Source: Planctomycetota bacterium | GTDB taxonomy: Bacteria > Planctomycetota > Phycisphaerae > WQYP01 | Length of the DNA: 52,323 nucleotides | Assembly (NCBI GenBank): GCA_021852275.1 | Contig: JAJZNX010000093.1 | Location: 1-52,323 of the forward strand | Direction: 5' to 3' | Shown here: piece after piece, positions 15,233 through 24,908 of the stretch | Layout of the letters: the number at the start of each line of letters is the position of its first letter | Numbering within the stretch: position 1 is the stretch's first letter | Translations under genes and position numbers: made by a program | The notes under the pieces: model-generated | What the model saw: the letters and a program-made list of their open reading frames with translations, nothing else | The model's database searches: none | What the model was told of the DNA's origin: nothing

Positions 15233-17906
15233 CGGGGCACAAAGCGCAGGCGCGGTCGTCGGGACGTTCGACCTCAATTACCAGTCGCTGCTGGACGCTC
15301 AGGCAGCCCTGGACCGCCTGCGATCCGACGCGGCCCGCGGCGTGACCACAGAAATACGCGCTGCGACCTTGACGCCCGGACAGGCTGCGGCCCAGATCAC
15401 CGAGCTCGGCGGCATCCCCAACGCCGCCGCGGCCGCAGACCAGATTAACGAAGCCGTAGTGGCCCGGGCCCGGGCGGCGGTAGACGCTTTGACCGCTTCA
15501 ATGCCGGCGGCGGTAGAGAACTCGGCCCAGTGGAAAGCCAACAAGGCTGCCCTGATGCGCTCGCCCGAGTGGGCGGCCTTAATGGAAGCCCAGATGCCGG
15601 GCTACAGCAAGCTGGGGACCGCGGCACCCCAGGAAGCACCCATGCCGCTGGTGATGCCGGAGCCACAGGCCCCGGATCTGGAGCAGGCTGCGGGCGTGGC
15701 ATTTACAGATCAAGAGCTCGAACAGATACCCGTACGCTGGCCTAACCGGGCGGGGGGCGGTAGTCCTAACTTTGAAAATACTGAGGGGAACGCCCAGGCG
15801 GCGTTTAACGCTGAAATGGGAGCTGCGGCCTACCCGGACGCTTATCGCAACCGCGAGCCGCAATGGGTACGCGACCAGCGTGCGGCCCTCCAACGCTGGC
15901 GAGCTTCCCGCCCACCGCCGGGCGAGGCAGCCGGCGGCGGTGCGGGCGGCGAAGGCGAACAGCCCCATCACCGATTTCGTTTTGGATGGCATCAGTACTT
16001 TATGGGCACGATTGCCGGACACGTTGCGGGTGCGGCGATCGGCGGGGCGATGGAACTCGCCCAGATGTTCAAAGACCAGGCCCGCGAGGCCAAGATGGGA
16101 TCCATTGCGGCTAAAAAGCTGCAAATGGCCGATGAAAAAGGCTTAAACAACCTCCTGCGCAACATTCCCATGGTTGGCGAACTTCTGGCGTTGCCGACCA
16201 CCATGAGCATTCAAAGTGAGCAGCGGCGACTGCAACGGGCCATGGAAGACCAGGTTATCGCGGCCAAGGGTGTGGCCCAGATCGACCGGGAGCGGGTTGC
16301 GGCGGCTAAAGCGGCATTGGGGTGGGATAAAGCGGTTGGGGACGCTGCTGGGGCGGACCTGGACACGCAAAAGGCCATTGCGGCCGCCTACCGGCAGCAA
16401 CTCGACGCCCTGAACACCACTTACCGCAACATGGAAGCTAATGCGACTGACGAATATCAGAAGGGCGAAATCTTACGCCAGCAGCTCACCGCCCAGCGGC
16501 AACTCCTGGCTGCGGAAAAAGAAGAGGTGGCCGCAGCCAAAGCCCAGGCCCAACTGGGTCTGCTCAAGACGCGGCTCAAGGGCTCGGACCAGTTCCGCGT
16601 GCTGGCGATGCTCGCGGCCGGCAAAACTCCGGCCCAGATACACCAGGCGGAGCTGGGCATGGCCCTGTCCGACACGGGAAAAACCCTTGTGGCCCACGTC
16701 GCGGACGCGGAACAGGGAAGAGTGCGAGCGGCCAAAGCGGCACTGCAAGCGGCCCAGGTGTCCATCGGACCGGCGACGTACAAGGCGTTTGACGGTAGTG
16801 TTCACGTCGCCGACACACCCCAAAGAGCACACCTGATTAAAAGGGCGCTCGGCGTAGACCTGTTGACGCCTTATGGCCATCACGACTACCGTGCTAAGGA
16901 CGTGGGTGCGGCGGCCGCGTGGGCGGTTCAAAATAAATCTTTATGGCAGAAATGGGCTCATGCCACCTTTGAGCAAAGGCTTACTCATCCAGGGTACGAC
17001 TCCCGCCGTCTATACGGTTTTGGGAGTGGATTCATTTCAGGTGGCCCCAAAGCCTACGAAACGCTGTATAATTTTGGAAAGCTTCTCCAGGCTCAGAGCT
17101 TGCACGCTCACGCCCTGGCTGCCCAAAAATCAAAAATTACCCAGGACCAGGCGGCACTGGCGGCGACGAGAGCGGCGGCTGCGGCGGCCAATAAACTCGC
17201 CGGCGAGCTGGCTGCGGCCAAAACGCCCCAGCAGGCGGAGGCGCTTAAGAAGGCTGTAATGGCCAACCAAGTCGTACTCCAGGCGGCTGCGGCCCACTTA
17301 GCGGCGATTGAGGCTGCGGCGATTAAACGGCCCGCGCACCCTCCGCACCCGCACAAGCCGCCCCAGACTCCGGCGGAAAAGGCCGCGGCTAAGGCGGCTG
17401 CGGCTGCGGCCCGCGACGCTGCAACCAACGCCGCGCTCAAAGCCCAACAAGACAGGCAACTTGCCGACGCTAAGGCCCGCTTATTGCCCCCGTTGCAACG
17501 CGAACTCGCGGCGATAAAGGCCGCGGAAAAAGCCTCTCTGGCCCATATTGCCGCGAGCAAAAACCTCACGGACGTCCAGAAAAAGGCCCGCGAGGCCGAG
17601 GAGCGCCACATCGCCGCGGCCCAGGAGCTGGCGGCCAAACAACTCCTGGCGGCCAAGGCGTTAAAGATACACCATCACCACCAACGATCAGCTCTGGAGA
17701 TGAGCGCGGAGGCTGCGATTGGCTGGGGTCCATACGGTAAAAAAGGGAAAGCGGGCAGAGATTTTGAAGGTGCCGTTTGGCACAATGCCCACGCCAGCCC
17801 GCGTTGGGCGGCGCCGCTTTCAGATGCGGCGGCGACGCTTAAAAGCATCCATAACATCCTGACCACCCACGCGACCGGGGTGCAACTCATACTGGGAACC
17901 GCATAA
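15225..17906 (+). CDS. Tail tape measure protein
   Basis: At 893 residues this is the longest phage gene in view. Tape measure proteins set tail length and pass into the host during infection. The start of the protein is helical and Ala-rich. A hydrophobic stretch near residues 263-285 (GTIAGHVAGAAIGGAMEL) may be the membrane-active segment. The rest is long Ala/Lys/Gln coiled coil (AAEKEEVAAAKAQAQLG; AAKAAAAAARDAATNAALK) with His/Pro-rich breaks. It directly follows the tail chaperone pair and precedes distal tail genes, which is the standard order. Confidence 0.85.
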   Translation: MADGAQSAGAVVGTFDLNYQSLLDAQAALDRLRSDAARGVTTEIRAATLTPGQAAAQITELGGIPNAAAAADQINEAVVARARAAVDALTASMPAAVENSAQWKANKAALMRSPEWAALMEAQMPGYSKLGTAAPQEAPMPLVMPEPQAPDLEQAAGVAFTDQELEQIPVRWPNRAGGGSPNFENTEGNAQAAFNAEMGAAAYPDAYRNREPQWVRDQRAALQRWRASRPPPGEAAGGGAGGEGEQPHHRFRFGWHQYFMGTIAGHVAGAAIGGAMELAQMFKDQAREAKMGSIAAKKLQMADEKGLNNLLRNIPMVGELLALPTTMSIQSEQRRLQRAMEDQVIAAKGVAQIDRERVAAAKAALGWDKAVGDAAGADLDTQKAIAAAYRQQLDALNTTYRNMEANATDEYQKGEILRQQLTAQRQLLAAEKEEVAAAKAQAQLGLLKTRLKGSDQFRVLAMLAAGKTPAQIHQAELGMALSDTGKTLVAHVADAEQGRVRAAKAALQAAQVSIGPATYKAFDGSVHVADTPQRAHLIKRALGVDLLTPYGHHDYRAKDVGAAAAWAVQNKSLWQKWAHATFEQRLTHPGYDSRRLYGFGSGFISGGPKAYETLYNFGKLLQAQSLHAHALAAQKSKITQDQAALAATRAAAAAANKLAGELAAAKTPQQAEALKKAVMANQVVLQAAAAHLAAIEAAAIKRPAHPPHPHKPPQTPAEKAAAKAAAAAARDAATNAALKAQQDRQLADAKARLLPPLQRELAAIKAAEKASLAHIAASKNLTDVQKKAREAEERHIAAAQELAAKQLLAAKALKIHHHHQRSALEMSAEAAIGWGPYGKKGKAGRDFEGAVWHNAHASPRWAAPLSDAAATLKSIHNILTTHATGVQLILGTA

Positions 17907-18737
17907 ATGGCCATCACCGTAAAACCTGACCTCAACAACACGCCACCCTCCACCTTCACCTGGGAGCACAATGAAATACCTTTGAGGTATTTTGTTTCCG
18001 GTATCCCCAGCGGGGCGTATCAGCAGGAATGCCTGGCTGCGGCCAACGCGACAGACTCTGTTACCGGGGTGAGCATTCCCCAGATGGCCACGGCACTCCC
18101 CGGAACGAATTACATCATTTCAAAAGTGTCATGCAAATGCCTCGGGGCTGGGAGCTGGTATGTCTCAGTCACTGCGACCTTGGACGTGATTTCCAGCGGG
18201 TTTGCCTACGAGGGATCCACGAGCCTGCGGCGCGAGGATTTTTACGTGGACGCCCTGGGCAACCCGACGGCGATTCAACACGATTCCAGCGGGGCTGCGC
18301 TCACGCCTCCCTACCTGGTCGGGGTGCCGACTGCGTACCCAATTTCTACCCACGATTTTACACTCATCGAGACGGTGAACCCATCACCGCTGCGGGCAAA
18401 ATATGCCGGGAACGTCAATTCGGTGGCGTTTTTTGGGGCCGCGGTGGGAACGCTTCGGCTCAACGATATTCGGAGCTGCTCGCACGATCTTAAACAGTTT
18501 CGCAACACGTATTCATTTTCGCTCGATCCGGCGGGGTGGAATGTGATCGAAGTTCTGCGCGACAGCAGCGGGAACCCCATGAACTCTGTATCGGTAAGCT
18601 CAACCGCCGGGACGACCGCGGGCGGCGTGCAGGGCAACGGCTACGCGGCTTTTCAGATGCAAAAATGGGTGGATTTTAATTCCGTGCTCACGGCCTTGTA
18701 TTCCGCCCTGACACTGGGCACATTTTCATTCACATAG
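17907..18737 (+). CDS. Distal tail / minor tail protein candidate
   Basis: A 276-residue beta-rich protein starting at the base after the tape measure stop. Segments such as SWYVSVTATLDVIS and NTYSFSLDPAGWNVIEVLR look like beta-sandwich strands. No signal peptide is present. Position right after the tape measure is where distal tail proteins lie in siphophages. No conserved motif is recognised, so the role is from context. Confidence 0.55.
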   Translation: MAITVKPDLNNTPPSTFTWEHNEIPLRYFVSGIPSGAYQQECLAAANATDSVTGVSIPQMATALPGTNYIISKVSCKCLGAGSWYVSVTATLDVISSGFAYEGSTSLRREDFYVDALGNPTAIQHDSSGAALTPPYLVGVPTAYPISTHDFTLIETVNPSPLRAKYAGNVNSVAFFGAAVGTLRLNDIRSCSHDLKQFRNTYSFSLDPAGWNVIEVLRDSSGNPMNSVSVSSTAGTTAGGVQGNGYAAFQMQKWVDFNSVLTALYSALTLGTFSFT

Positions 18738-18749
18738 TGAGGCAGCCGC

Positions 18750-19886
18750 ATGGCCGGGTCACAACAGGTTCCAGAATGGTCCGCGGGCATACCCGCGATG
18801 CAGCCGATTGCCACGCACCTCAACGAGATGGTGCGGGCAATCAATTCGTCGCTGGGCGTGGCCGGGGTGGGCACACGCGGCGAGCAGGGACGCAGTGCGG
18901 GAACGGCCCTGGGGCCGAGACAGCAGTTTGGCCCGCGTCCGGTTTTGATAAAAATCACGCAACCGTTGAACAACGGCCTTTACATAGGCCGAATTTTTTC
19001 CGGGCCGGTGACGATGAGCCTCACCGCCCAAAGTTTGCCAGGTACGTTGACCGACCCGGGGATCGACAACGCCCAGATAATTAATGCCGCCGAGGCTGGT
19101 GGTGGACCCCCTTTGGCCGCTTTCACCTGGGTTACCGGCTACTGTTATGGGTCCGGCACGGACGCAAATGGGCGCCCCGCGAGCCTTTGCATAGTATCGG
19201 GGGGCACCTCAGCGGGGATGGTGCAGATAACCACCCCCCAGAATCCAGCCGTTCCAGGACTGTATAACGGCACTTTTTTTCCATACTCAAATTATTTGAA
19301 CGGGTCATTCCCCAAGAGCCCGGCGGAGGTGGGAGCCGCGTTGAACCTTCCGCTGAATCAAGGTGCTTTTGGGGCCATGGTATTGAATCTGGCTGAAAAC
19401 GCCGTTTCCGTCTCGACGATGGACCCCTCCTACGTGCGGATGCTACCAGGCGTGTTCCTGGGGATGACCACAGAGACAGCGCCGAGGGCGATTGTGGCGG
19501 TTTACGCACCGCCGCCCCAGCTCTCGCCCGTCTGGGTGGTATACGCATCGGGAAGCGACGGGGCTGCGGGAACTTCTGCGCCGACTTACGCCTACGACGT
19601 TTACACATTGGGAGCAGGCAGCTTCGGTGAGCCGGCCCAAGGTCAGTATTTGCTGGCTTCGGGCGTGCAGCCAAAAAAGCCCCGACCGAAATGCCACACC
19701 ACATACCAGACGGCCGGATTCGGGACCGCCTTTTTAACTCCAAACCTGCCCGCTCCAGCCGGGGCTACACAGCCGAATGGCACGAATCCAAGCACCTGCA
19801 TTCTGTGGGATGCCGGGGAGGTTCCAACGATGACGCTGATAACCTACGCCTCCGGGACTAACCAAGGCGGCGCGACGACGGGCTGA
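18750..19886 (+). CDS. Phage tail tip / minor tail protein candidate
   Basis: A 378-residue product, the last + strand phage gene. The first 60 residues are helical with the Gly/Gln/Arg-rich stretch GVGTRGEQGRSAG; the rest is beta-rich with many Pro, Gly and Thr residues (PVLIKITQPLNNGLYIGRIF). Its location at the end of the tail module suggests the tail tip or receptor contact. No family recognised. A faint GAGG lies at 18740-18743. Confidence 0.5.
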   Translation: MAGSQQVPEWSAGIPAMQPIATHLNEMVRAINSSLGVAGVGTRGEQGRSAGTALGPRQQFGPRPVLIKITQPLNNGLYIGRIFSGPVTMSLTAQSLPGTLTDPGIDNAQIINAAEAGGGPPLAAFTWVTGYCYGSGTDANGRPASLCIVSGGTSAGMVQITTPQNPAVPGLYNGTFFPYSNYLNGSFPKSPAEVGAALNLPLNQGAFGAMVLNLAENAVSVSTMDPSYVRMLPGVFLGMTTETAPRAIVAVYAPPPQLSPVWVVYASGSDGAAGTSAPTYAYDVYTLGAGSFGEPAQGQYLLASGVQPKKPRPKCHTTYQTAGFGTAFLTPNLPAPAGATQPNGTNPSTCILWDAGEVPTMTLITYASGTNQGGATTG

Positions 19887-19894
19887 CATGTTTT

Positions 19895-20431
19895 TTATTT
19901 TGCCCGCGTCGAAGCCCGGATGATCCAGGATAAAAACGCGCCCAGCAGGAGGAAAGATCCGATGGTTAAAAATCCGATGCCAAACGCTTCTGCCCCGGAA
20001 TTGTGGACGCCGTGCCGCCCTGAGGACAATGAACCCATTATGATGCCCCCCAGAGCCAGAGCAATGACGGCCCAGAAGGCCATGTTGGCGGCGAATGAAT
20101 AGTCCTCTTCGTTCTGGATGGCCCGCACCCGCGCCTCGATTGCCGCACGGCCGGGCGACGTGCTCGCGGGTGTTTCTGCCGGCGGGAGAAATCCAGCCGG
20201 AACGAGGTTTCCGTAAAGGTCTGCGACGGCGGGGGTTGCCGCCGGGGATGGCTGACCTGGCGAAAGTTCTTGCGGTGGCGTGGCTGGTGTGAGCCGCTGA
20301 TGGCACTCTTTGCAGACGATGTGCCAGCGATTGGCGGACGGCTGGAAGACCATGGGCGTTTCCAGACGGCCAATGATGCGGCCGCAATTGTAGCAATTCT
20401 CCACTGCGGGTTCGGACTTGACACTGGGCAT
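19895..20431 (-). CDS. Zinc-ribbon membrane protein of the prophage
   Basis: A 178-residue product, read leftward. The start at 20431 is chosen because GGGGG lies just upstream of the ATG; the open frame extends further without support. Residues 14-44 have a CxxC...CxxC zinc ribbon (CYNCGRIIG; HIVCKECHQ). A Pro-rich linker leads to two membrane helices near residues 108-130 and 150-170. It lies beside the integrase, so may belong to lysogenic or regulatory functions. Function unknown. Confidence 0.6.
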   Translation of the reverse strand: MPSVKSEPAVENCYNCGRIIGRLETPMVFQPSANRWHIVCKECHQRLTPATPPQELSPGQPSPAATPAVADLYGNLVPAGFLPPAETPASTSPGRAAIEARVRAIQNEEDYSFAANMAFWAVIALALGGIIMGSLSSGRHGVHNSGAEAFGIGFLTIGSFLLLGAFLSWIIRASTRAK

Positions 20432-20445
20432 AAAAACCCCCTTTT

Positions 20446-20577
20446 TTAATTCACAGCCGCGGCCACGATGGCGACGAGGACGGCAACCGCGAGCAAAATA
20501 AAAAACATCCAGACCTGCCACAGAGGCCACGGCTTGAGCAGATCCGGCCAGTCGTCATCGGGAAACTTCCTGGGCAT
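20446..20577 (-). CDS. 43-residue single-span membrane protein
   Basis: A short product beginning MPRKFPDDDWPDLLKPW and ending in one membrane helix (FFILLAVAVLVAIVAA). Its start at 20577 has a good AAAGGAG site and lies inside the end of the integrase gene, overlapping it by 23 bases; translation is probably coupled to the integrase. Function unknown. Confidence 0.55.
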   Translation of the reverse strand: MPRKFPDDDWPDLLKPWPLWQVWMFFILLAVAVLVAIVAAAVN

Positions 20578-21706
20578 CGGTTTCTCCTTTATTTTCGGCC
20601 ATAGCCTGGCGGAAATAACTTTCGTCGCTGGCCAGCAAATAATGTTCCTGGGCGACCCTCTCCGTGTGCCCAATCCATTGGCACACCACGTGCGCAGGAA
20701 AGCTGCGCCGGAGTTCCGCATCGCGAGTCGCCCGGCAATTGGTAAAGAATTTCGGGCCGATGGTTATGCCAGCAAGTTGGGCTATACGCCGGAGCTTGAA
20801 GCGCAGCAACGCACCACCCCGCCGACAGATTGGCAAAACCCAGTCAGTCGCCAGAGGTTGGGCAGCGGCGAAAAGTTCCTCCGCCGGCCCACGGATCTCT
20901 GGAAACATCGGTATAACCCGGCTGCCGTGTCCGGCGTAACCTTCAGTCTTGGGCGAAGGCACGCGGATCCGCCCGGAGGACTGGCCGTCACCCCATTCGA
21001 CCATAGCCCAGGTAAGCTCTGCCGGCTCGGACGGGATCCGCAAGCCGCCCCAGCGAGCCAGGGCGATTAAGAGCCGCCACTGGCCATCCGGGGCTGCGGC
21101 CATGAGGCGAAGAGCCTCTTGAGCCGGCACCAGGCGGCTGCGAGAAGCGTTGCCACGCACGGAGGTCGGCAGCCCGGAAAACGGGTTTTTGGCCACAATG
21201 CCCGATTTTACCGCCCAGCCCAGCACGTCGCGGGCCACGCCGCACCGCCGGCGAACGGTCGCCTCCGCCAGGCCAAGACCGCGCAAGTGGTCGCGATAGC
21301 CCAGGGCGTCTTGTTCGGTGATGGCCCGGACATCCCGATCAGGGCCGAAAAAGTCCAAAAGTCCAGCAGTACCATAGTGGTACGAGGTTGTTGTGCTTGC
21401 CTTGATGGCTCGGCCGGCAAAGGCCGACCGGCAGGCGTTGGCCAGATCGGTCTGAATGGCCTGCGCGGGCAGCCCACAGGCCGCCATGCGGGACCGCATC
21501 GTGGCATCGCAGCCGGCGACCCAGGCGACAGAGAGAGCTGGGGGCGTTAAGCCCAAGGCTATCGAGGCCAGGATTTCTTCTATTTCGTAGCGAACACGCT
21601 CGGCGACCCGGCGTTTGCACGCGGGCAGTGAGAGATACCGACGCTTTCCAGCGAGGAAAAACGCTATGCGCCAGCGAGAATTCTTTTTTTTGCAAAGTGC
21701 GGCCAT
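20555..21706 (-). CDS. int: Prophage tyrosine integrase
   Basis: A 383-residue site-specific recombinase that inserts and removes the prophage. Residues 1-90 form an N-terminal arm-type domain, 95-185 the SAM-like core-binding domain, and 195-360 the catalytic domain. Visible catalytic residues are R223 (GGLRIPSE), K253 (SPKTEG), R325 (FTNCRATRDAEL), H347 (WIGHTER) and Y356 (EHYLL). The usual His before the second Arg is replaced: the motif reads N-C-R, a variant I associate with planctomycete integrases. It is read toward the phage genes, and a promoter lies just upstream at 21755-21783. Confidence 0.88.
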   Translation of the reverse strand: MAALCKKKNSRWRIAFFLAGKRRYLSLPACKRRVAERVRYEIEEILASIALGLTPPALSVAWVAGCDATMRSRMAACGLPAQAIQTDLANACRSAFAGRAIKASTTTSYHYGTAGLLDFFGPDRDVRAITEQDALGYRDHLRGLGLAEATVRRRCGVARDVLGWAVKSGIVAKNPFSGLPTSVRGNASRSRLVPAQEALRLMAAAPDGQWRLLIALARWGGLRIPSEPAELTWAMVEWGDGQSSGRIRVPSPKTEGYAGHGSRVIPMFPEIRGPAEELFAAAQPLATDWVLPICRRGGALLRFKLRRIAQLAGITIGPKFFTNCRATRDAELRRSFPAHVVCQWIGHTERVAQEHYLLASDESYFRQAMAENKGETDAQEVSR

Positions 21707-21754
21707 GGTGGCACCAGAGAAAATAATTCATGCACTTGACAGTCTCGATACGAT

Positions 21755-21783
21755 AGTATAGCATGTTGGCATGGCTGGTGCAA
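21755..21783 (-). promoter_or_regulatory. Probable integrase promoter
   Basis: On the minus strand, TTGCAC (21783-21778) and TATACT (21760-21755) are separated by 17 bp and lie about 50 bp upstream of the integrase start. The -10 box matches the consensus in five of six positions, the -35 box in about three. Confidence 0.5.
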
Positions 21784-21794
21784 GTGGCACCAGC
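21774..21794. promoter_or_regulatory. Palindromic operator candidate over the integrase -35 box
   Basis: GCTGGTGC at 21774-21781 and GCACCAGC at 21787-21794 form a perfect 8-bp inverted repeat with a 5-bp centre. It covers the -35 box of the integrase promoter. A half-site-like copy, GTGGCACCAG, occurs again at 21708-21717 just before the integrase start. It could bind a phage repressor, or be an arm-type integrase site. Confidence 0.45.
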
Positions 21795-21880
21795 GGTAAG
21801 CGCATTAGAGCGCGCTCCACGGCTGGAAAAAGCTGGGGAAAACCAAGGGATTTTGCGGGTTTTTCTTGTCCACAATGGAA

Positions 21881-22993
21881 TCAGACATGTTGGGACTCCT
21901 TGATATCCGGGTTGTGCGCCGTCATCGGCCCGTCCGTAACGGTGGTGCCGAAATAGCGCCGGCCAAAAGACAGGGCTACATTGACCAGGCCAATCATCAC
22001 CGGCACTTCCACCAAGGGGCCGATGACGGCCGTAAATGCCACCGGGCTGGCTACGCCAAACAAGGCTACAGCCACGGCAATGGCCAGTTCAAAATTATTG
22101 CTGGCGGCGGTAAAGGCAATGGTGGTGGTCTGGGCGTAGCTGGCCCGTACCCGCCGGCCCATCCAAAAACTGATTAGAAACATCAGCACAAAATAAATCA
22201 GCAGCGGTATGGCAATCAATACCACTGAAGCAGGCTCTGCGACAATCTGGCGGCCCTGGTAGGCAAACATCACCACAATGGTCAACAGCAGTGCCGCCAG
22301 AGTAAGGGGGCTGATGCGCGGAATAAAGTGGTGTTCATACCAGGTTATGTCGCGTATACGTATAAAGGCCATGCGTGTGAGCAGGCCGGCGATGAAAGGA
22401 ATGCCCAGATAAATAAAGACGCTGCGGGCGATGCTGGCGATGGAAATTCCCGCCAGATTCACCGCCGGAAAGTGCAGGCCCACCAGCGGCGGCAGCACCT
22501 TGATAAACAGCCAGGCGTAAACACTGTAAAACATGACCTGAAAGACGCTGTTAAATGCCACCAGCCCGGCGGCATAATCGGTATCGCCATGGGCCAGTTC
22601 ATTCCACACAATGACCATGGCTATGCAGCGGGCCAGACCGATTAAGATCAGCCCGATCATAAACAGCGGATGGCCATGTAAAAACAGGGCCGCCAGGGCA
22701 AACATCAACAGCGGCCCGATAACCCAATTCTGCAGCAAAGAAAGCCCCAACACCGGGAGGTTGGCAAATACCCTGCCGAGTTCTTCGTAGCGGACCTTGG
22801 CCAATGGTGGATACATCATCAGAATCAGGCCTGCCGCCAGCAGCAGGTTGGTAGTGCCGAATTCAAAATGGCCCATCAGCCGCGGCAAGCCGGGCCATAG
22901 ATATCCCAGGCCGATGCCTGTACCCATGGCTACGAAAATCCACAAGGTGAGGAAACGGTCGAGAATGGAAAGTTTTTTGAACACTTGAGACAT
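21881..22993 (-). CDS. acr3: Arsenite efflux permease Acr3
   Basis: A 370-residue inner-membrane exporter of arsenite (Bile/Arsenite/Riboflavin transporter family) with about ten membrane helices. The start at 22993 gives [16 protein letters not shown], a typical Acr3 beginning, with GGAG upstream. Family hallmarks include [16 protein letters not shown], containing the conserved Cys thought to bind arsenite, and the [18 protein letters not shown] block. It is the last gene of the leftward ars operon, 28 bp after arsA, so it may work with ArsA as an ATP-driven pump or alone using the proton gradient. Confidence 0.93.
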   Translation of the reverse strand: MSQVFKKLSILDRFLTLWIFVAMGTGIGLGYLWPGLPRLMGHFEFGTTNLLLAAGLILMMYPPLAKVRYEELGRVFANLPVLGLSLLQNWVIGPLLMFALAALFLHGHPLFMIGLILIGLARCIAMVIVWNELAHGDTDYAAGLVAFNSVFQVMFYSVYAWLFIKVLPPLVGLHFPAVNLAGISIASIARSVFIYLGIPFIAGLLTRMAFIRIRDITWYEHHFIPRISPLTLAALLLTIVVMFAYQGRQIVAEPASVVLIAIPLLIYFVLMFLISFWMGRRVRASYAQTTTIAFTAASNNFELAIAVAVALFGVASPVAFTAVIGPLVEVPVMIGLVNVALSFGRRYFGTTVTDGPMTAHNPDIKESQHV

Positions 22994-23021
22994 ATTCGCG
23001 CTCCGCATGGATGTTATGGCT

Positions 23022-24839
23022 TCACACAGGCTGCCGGGCCAATGGGTGGGCGCGGGCCGATTTCGGCGCAGCGAAGAGTTGCCGCAGACCATCCGGCCCC
23101 ACCGGTTCGCGCGGCAACCACGGCACCACGGCCACCTGGGGCGCCAGAGACCCGATGACGCGCTGAATTTTGTCTGTCTCGGCCCTGGCCCGCGCGGCCA
23201 ACACTGCATCCACCGGCTGCGCTGCAAGCAGGCTGGCATTGACCACCCAGGCAAACGGCTGTATGCCGGCCCGCTGCAGGTCTGCCTGCAGTTCGGCAGC
23301 TTCTAAAATGGGTGTGGTTTCGGGCAGCGTAACCAGAATGGTGCGGGTGTAAGTTTTATCCTGCAATTTGGTCAGGGCGGTGTTGATCTGCATTTGGGCT
23401 TTGCCGGTCATATTGCGCATTACATCCCGATGGTAAGAACCGGTGGCATCGAGCAGCAGCAGGGAATGGCCGGTGGGTGCGGTATCAATAATCACGAATT
23501 TGCCGGCGGCCTCATCGAGGCGCTGGGAAAAGGCGTGGAACACCGCCACCTCTTCGGTGCAGGGAGAACGCAAATCTTCTTCCAGCAAAGCCTTGCCTTG
23601 TTCATCAAGGTCCTGACCGCGCAGGGCCAGGACCTGCTGCCGGTAATGCTGCGTTTCCTTTTCCGGATCAATGCGACTGATGACCAGATGGCCGCCGGAG
23701 GCCTGCACGGTAGAACTGATATGCGCCGCCGGATCAGTGGTGGTTAGATGCACATCGTGGCCGCGATCGGCCAACGCCATGGCGATGGCGGAGGCCATGG
23801 TGGTTTTACCCACGCCACCTTTGCCCAGCACCAGCACGGCTCCGTGGCCGGCGGCTTCAATCGGCAAAATCAGGTCGGTCAGGGCCAGATAGTTAAGAGG
23901 CAGTGCAGGTGTGGCGGCATGAGTTTCCGGCTGGATGGGGCCAAAAAATTGCCGCAACGATGCTGCGCCAATAAGATTAAACGACCGCAGGGGCATCTGA
24001 TCGAGGGGCAGCGTTTTCAAACCGGCGGGCATCTGGGCCAGAGCGTTTTGCCCGCGCTGCTGCATTGCCAGGGCCAAAGCATCATGCTGGTCTGTAGCCT
24101 GAAATACGCCATTGATAATCAGGCGTTGGTTGGAAAGGCCCAGGCTGCGCAATTCGCGGCTGGTGCGGTCTGCTTCAGCCAAAGCCAGCGTTTCGGGTCT
24201 GCTGACCAGCAACAGCGTGGTGTGGGCCGGGTCACTTAGCCGGGCCACCGCCTGGGCGTACTGTTGCCGCTGGGTCTGCAGGGCGGATACTGGCCCCATA
24301 CACGAAGCCCCATGTTTATTGCCATCAAAAAATTCCGTCCACGCCGCCGGCAGGCTCAAAAGCCGAAGCGTATGGCCGGTTGGGGCGGTATCAAAAATGA
24401 TATGGTCATAATTGGCCGCGGTAGCCGGGGCTGTCAGCAGTGCCGTGAACTGATCGAATGCGGCAATTTCGGTGGTGCACGAACCTGAAAGCTCTTCGGT
24501 CATACTTTTAATGACTTCTTCAGGTAATATCCCGCGCATAGGACCGATGGCTCGTTCCCGGTAGGCTGCAGCAGCGGCTGCGGGCCGAATATCCAAAGCC
24601 TGCAACCCGGGCACACCGGGAATTGTAGAAGCCTGCTGCTGGTCAATGGAGGTTTCAAATACGTGGCCAAGGTTTGATGCCGGATCTGTACTTACCAGCA
24701 GCACGCGCCGGCCGGCATCTGCCAGGGCCAAAGCGGTGGCGCAGGCCAGCGAGGTTTTGCCTACGCCGCCCTTACCTGTAAAAAACATGTACTGTGTGGC
24801 GCAGCGGATCCAATCATCTTGATTTAATGCGTTTTTCAT
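23022..24839 (-). CDS. arsA: Arsenite pump ATPase ArsA
   Basis: A 605-residue ATPase with two homologous halves. P-loops GKGGVGKTS and GKGGVGKTT lie at residues 22-30 and 339-347, and each half has a DTAPTGH signature. Cysteines expected to bind arsenite are present in [10 protein letters not shown] (about residue 121), HGASC (about 180) and [10 protein letters not shown] in the second half. ArsA energises arsenite export through a membrane partner, here probably Acr3. AGGAGG precedes the start. Length is normal for the family. Confidence 0.95.
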   Translation of the reverse strand: MKNALNQDDWIRCATQYMFFTGKGGVGKTSLACATALALADAGRRVLLVSTDPASNLGHVFETSIDQQQASTIPGVPGLQALDIRPAAAAAAYRERAIGPMRGILPEEVIKSMTEELSGSCTTEIAAFDQFTALLTAPATAANYDHIIFDTAPTGHTLRLLSLPAAWTEFFDGNKHGASCMGPVSALQTQRQQYAQAVARLSDPAHTTLLLVSRPETLALAEADRTSRELRSLGLSNQRLIINGVFQATDQHDALALAMQQRGQNALAQMPAGLKTLPLDQMPLRSFNLIGAASLRQFFGPIQPETHAATPALPLNYLALTDLILPIEAAGHGAVLVLGKGGVGKTTMASAIAMALADRGHDVHLTTTDPAAHISSTVQASGGHLVISRIDPEKETQHYRQQVLALRGQDLDEQGKALLEEDLRSPCTEEVAVFHAFSQRLDEAAGKFVIIDTAPTGHSLLLLDATGSYHRDVMRNMTGKAQMQINTALTKLQDKTYTRTILVTLPETTPILEAAELQADLQRAGIQPFAWVVNASLLAAQPVDAVLAARARAETDKIQRVIGSLAPQVAVVPWLPREPVGPDGLRQLFAAPKSARAHPLARQPV

Positions 24840-24908
24840 ATAACCTCCTGTGCGCGTACCCGGGTTGCGGTACGTATTCCAGCGGTGAGCACGTACCAGC
24901 TTGACCGA

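Larger units (their letters stand above)
1..21794. mobile_element. Right part of an integrated siphovirus-like prophage
   Basis: Portal, prohead protease, HK97-fold capsid, connector, tail terminator, tail chaperone, tape measure and distal tail genes follow each other in the usual siphophage order on the + strand. They end at a leftward tyrosine integrase at 20555-21706. Terminase, lysin, replication genes and a repressor are not seen, so the element must extend left of base 1. Many neighbouring genes overlap by ATGA, which suggests one long coupled late transcript. The right attachment site should lie between the integrase and acr3 (21707-21880), but I see no tRNA end and cannot define it without the left end. 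Confidence 0.9.

Noticed and set aside
21736-21762. Rightward TTGACA...TATAGC promoter pattern
   Set aside because: Spacing is only 15 bp and no + strand gene follows; the leftward promoter is the better explanation of the AT-rich patch.
21707-21880. tRNA gene as phage attachment target
   Set aside because: GGTGGCACCAG recalls a tRNA end, but no T-loop or acceptor partner is found.
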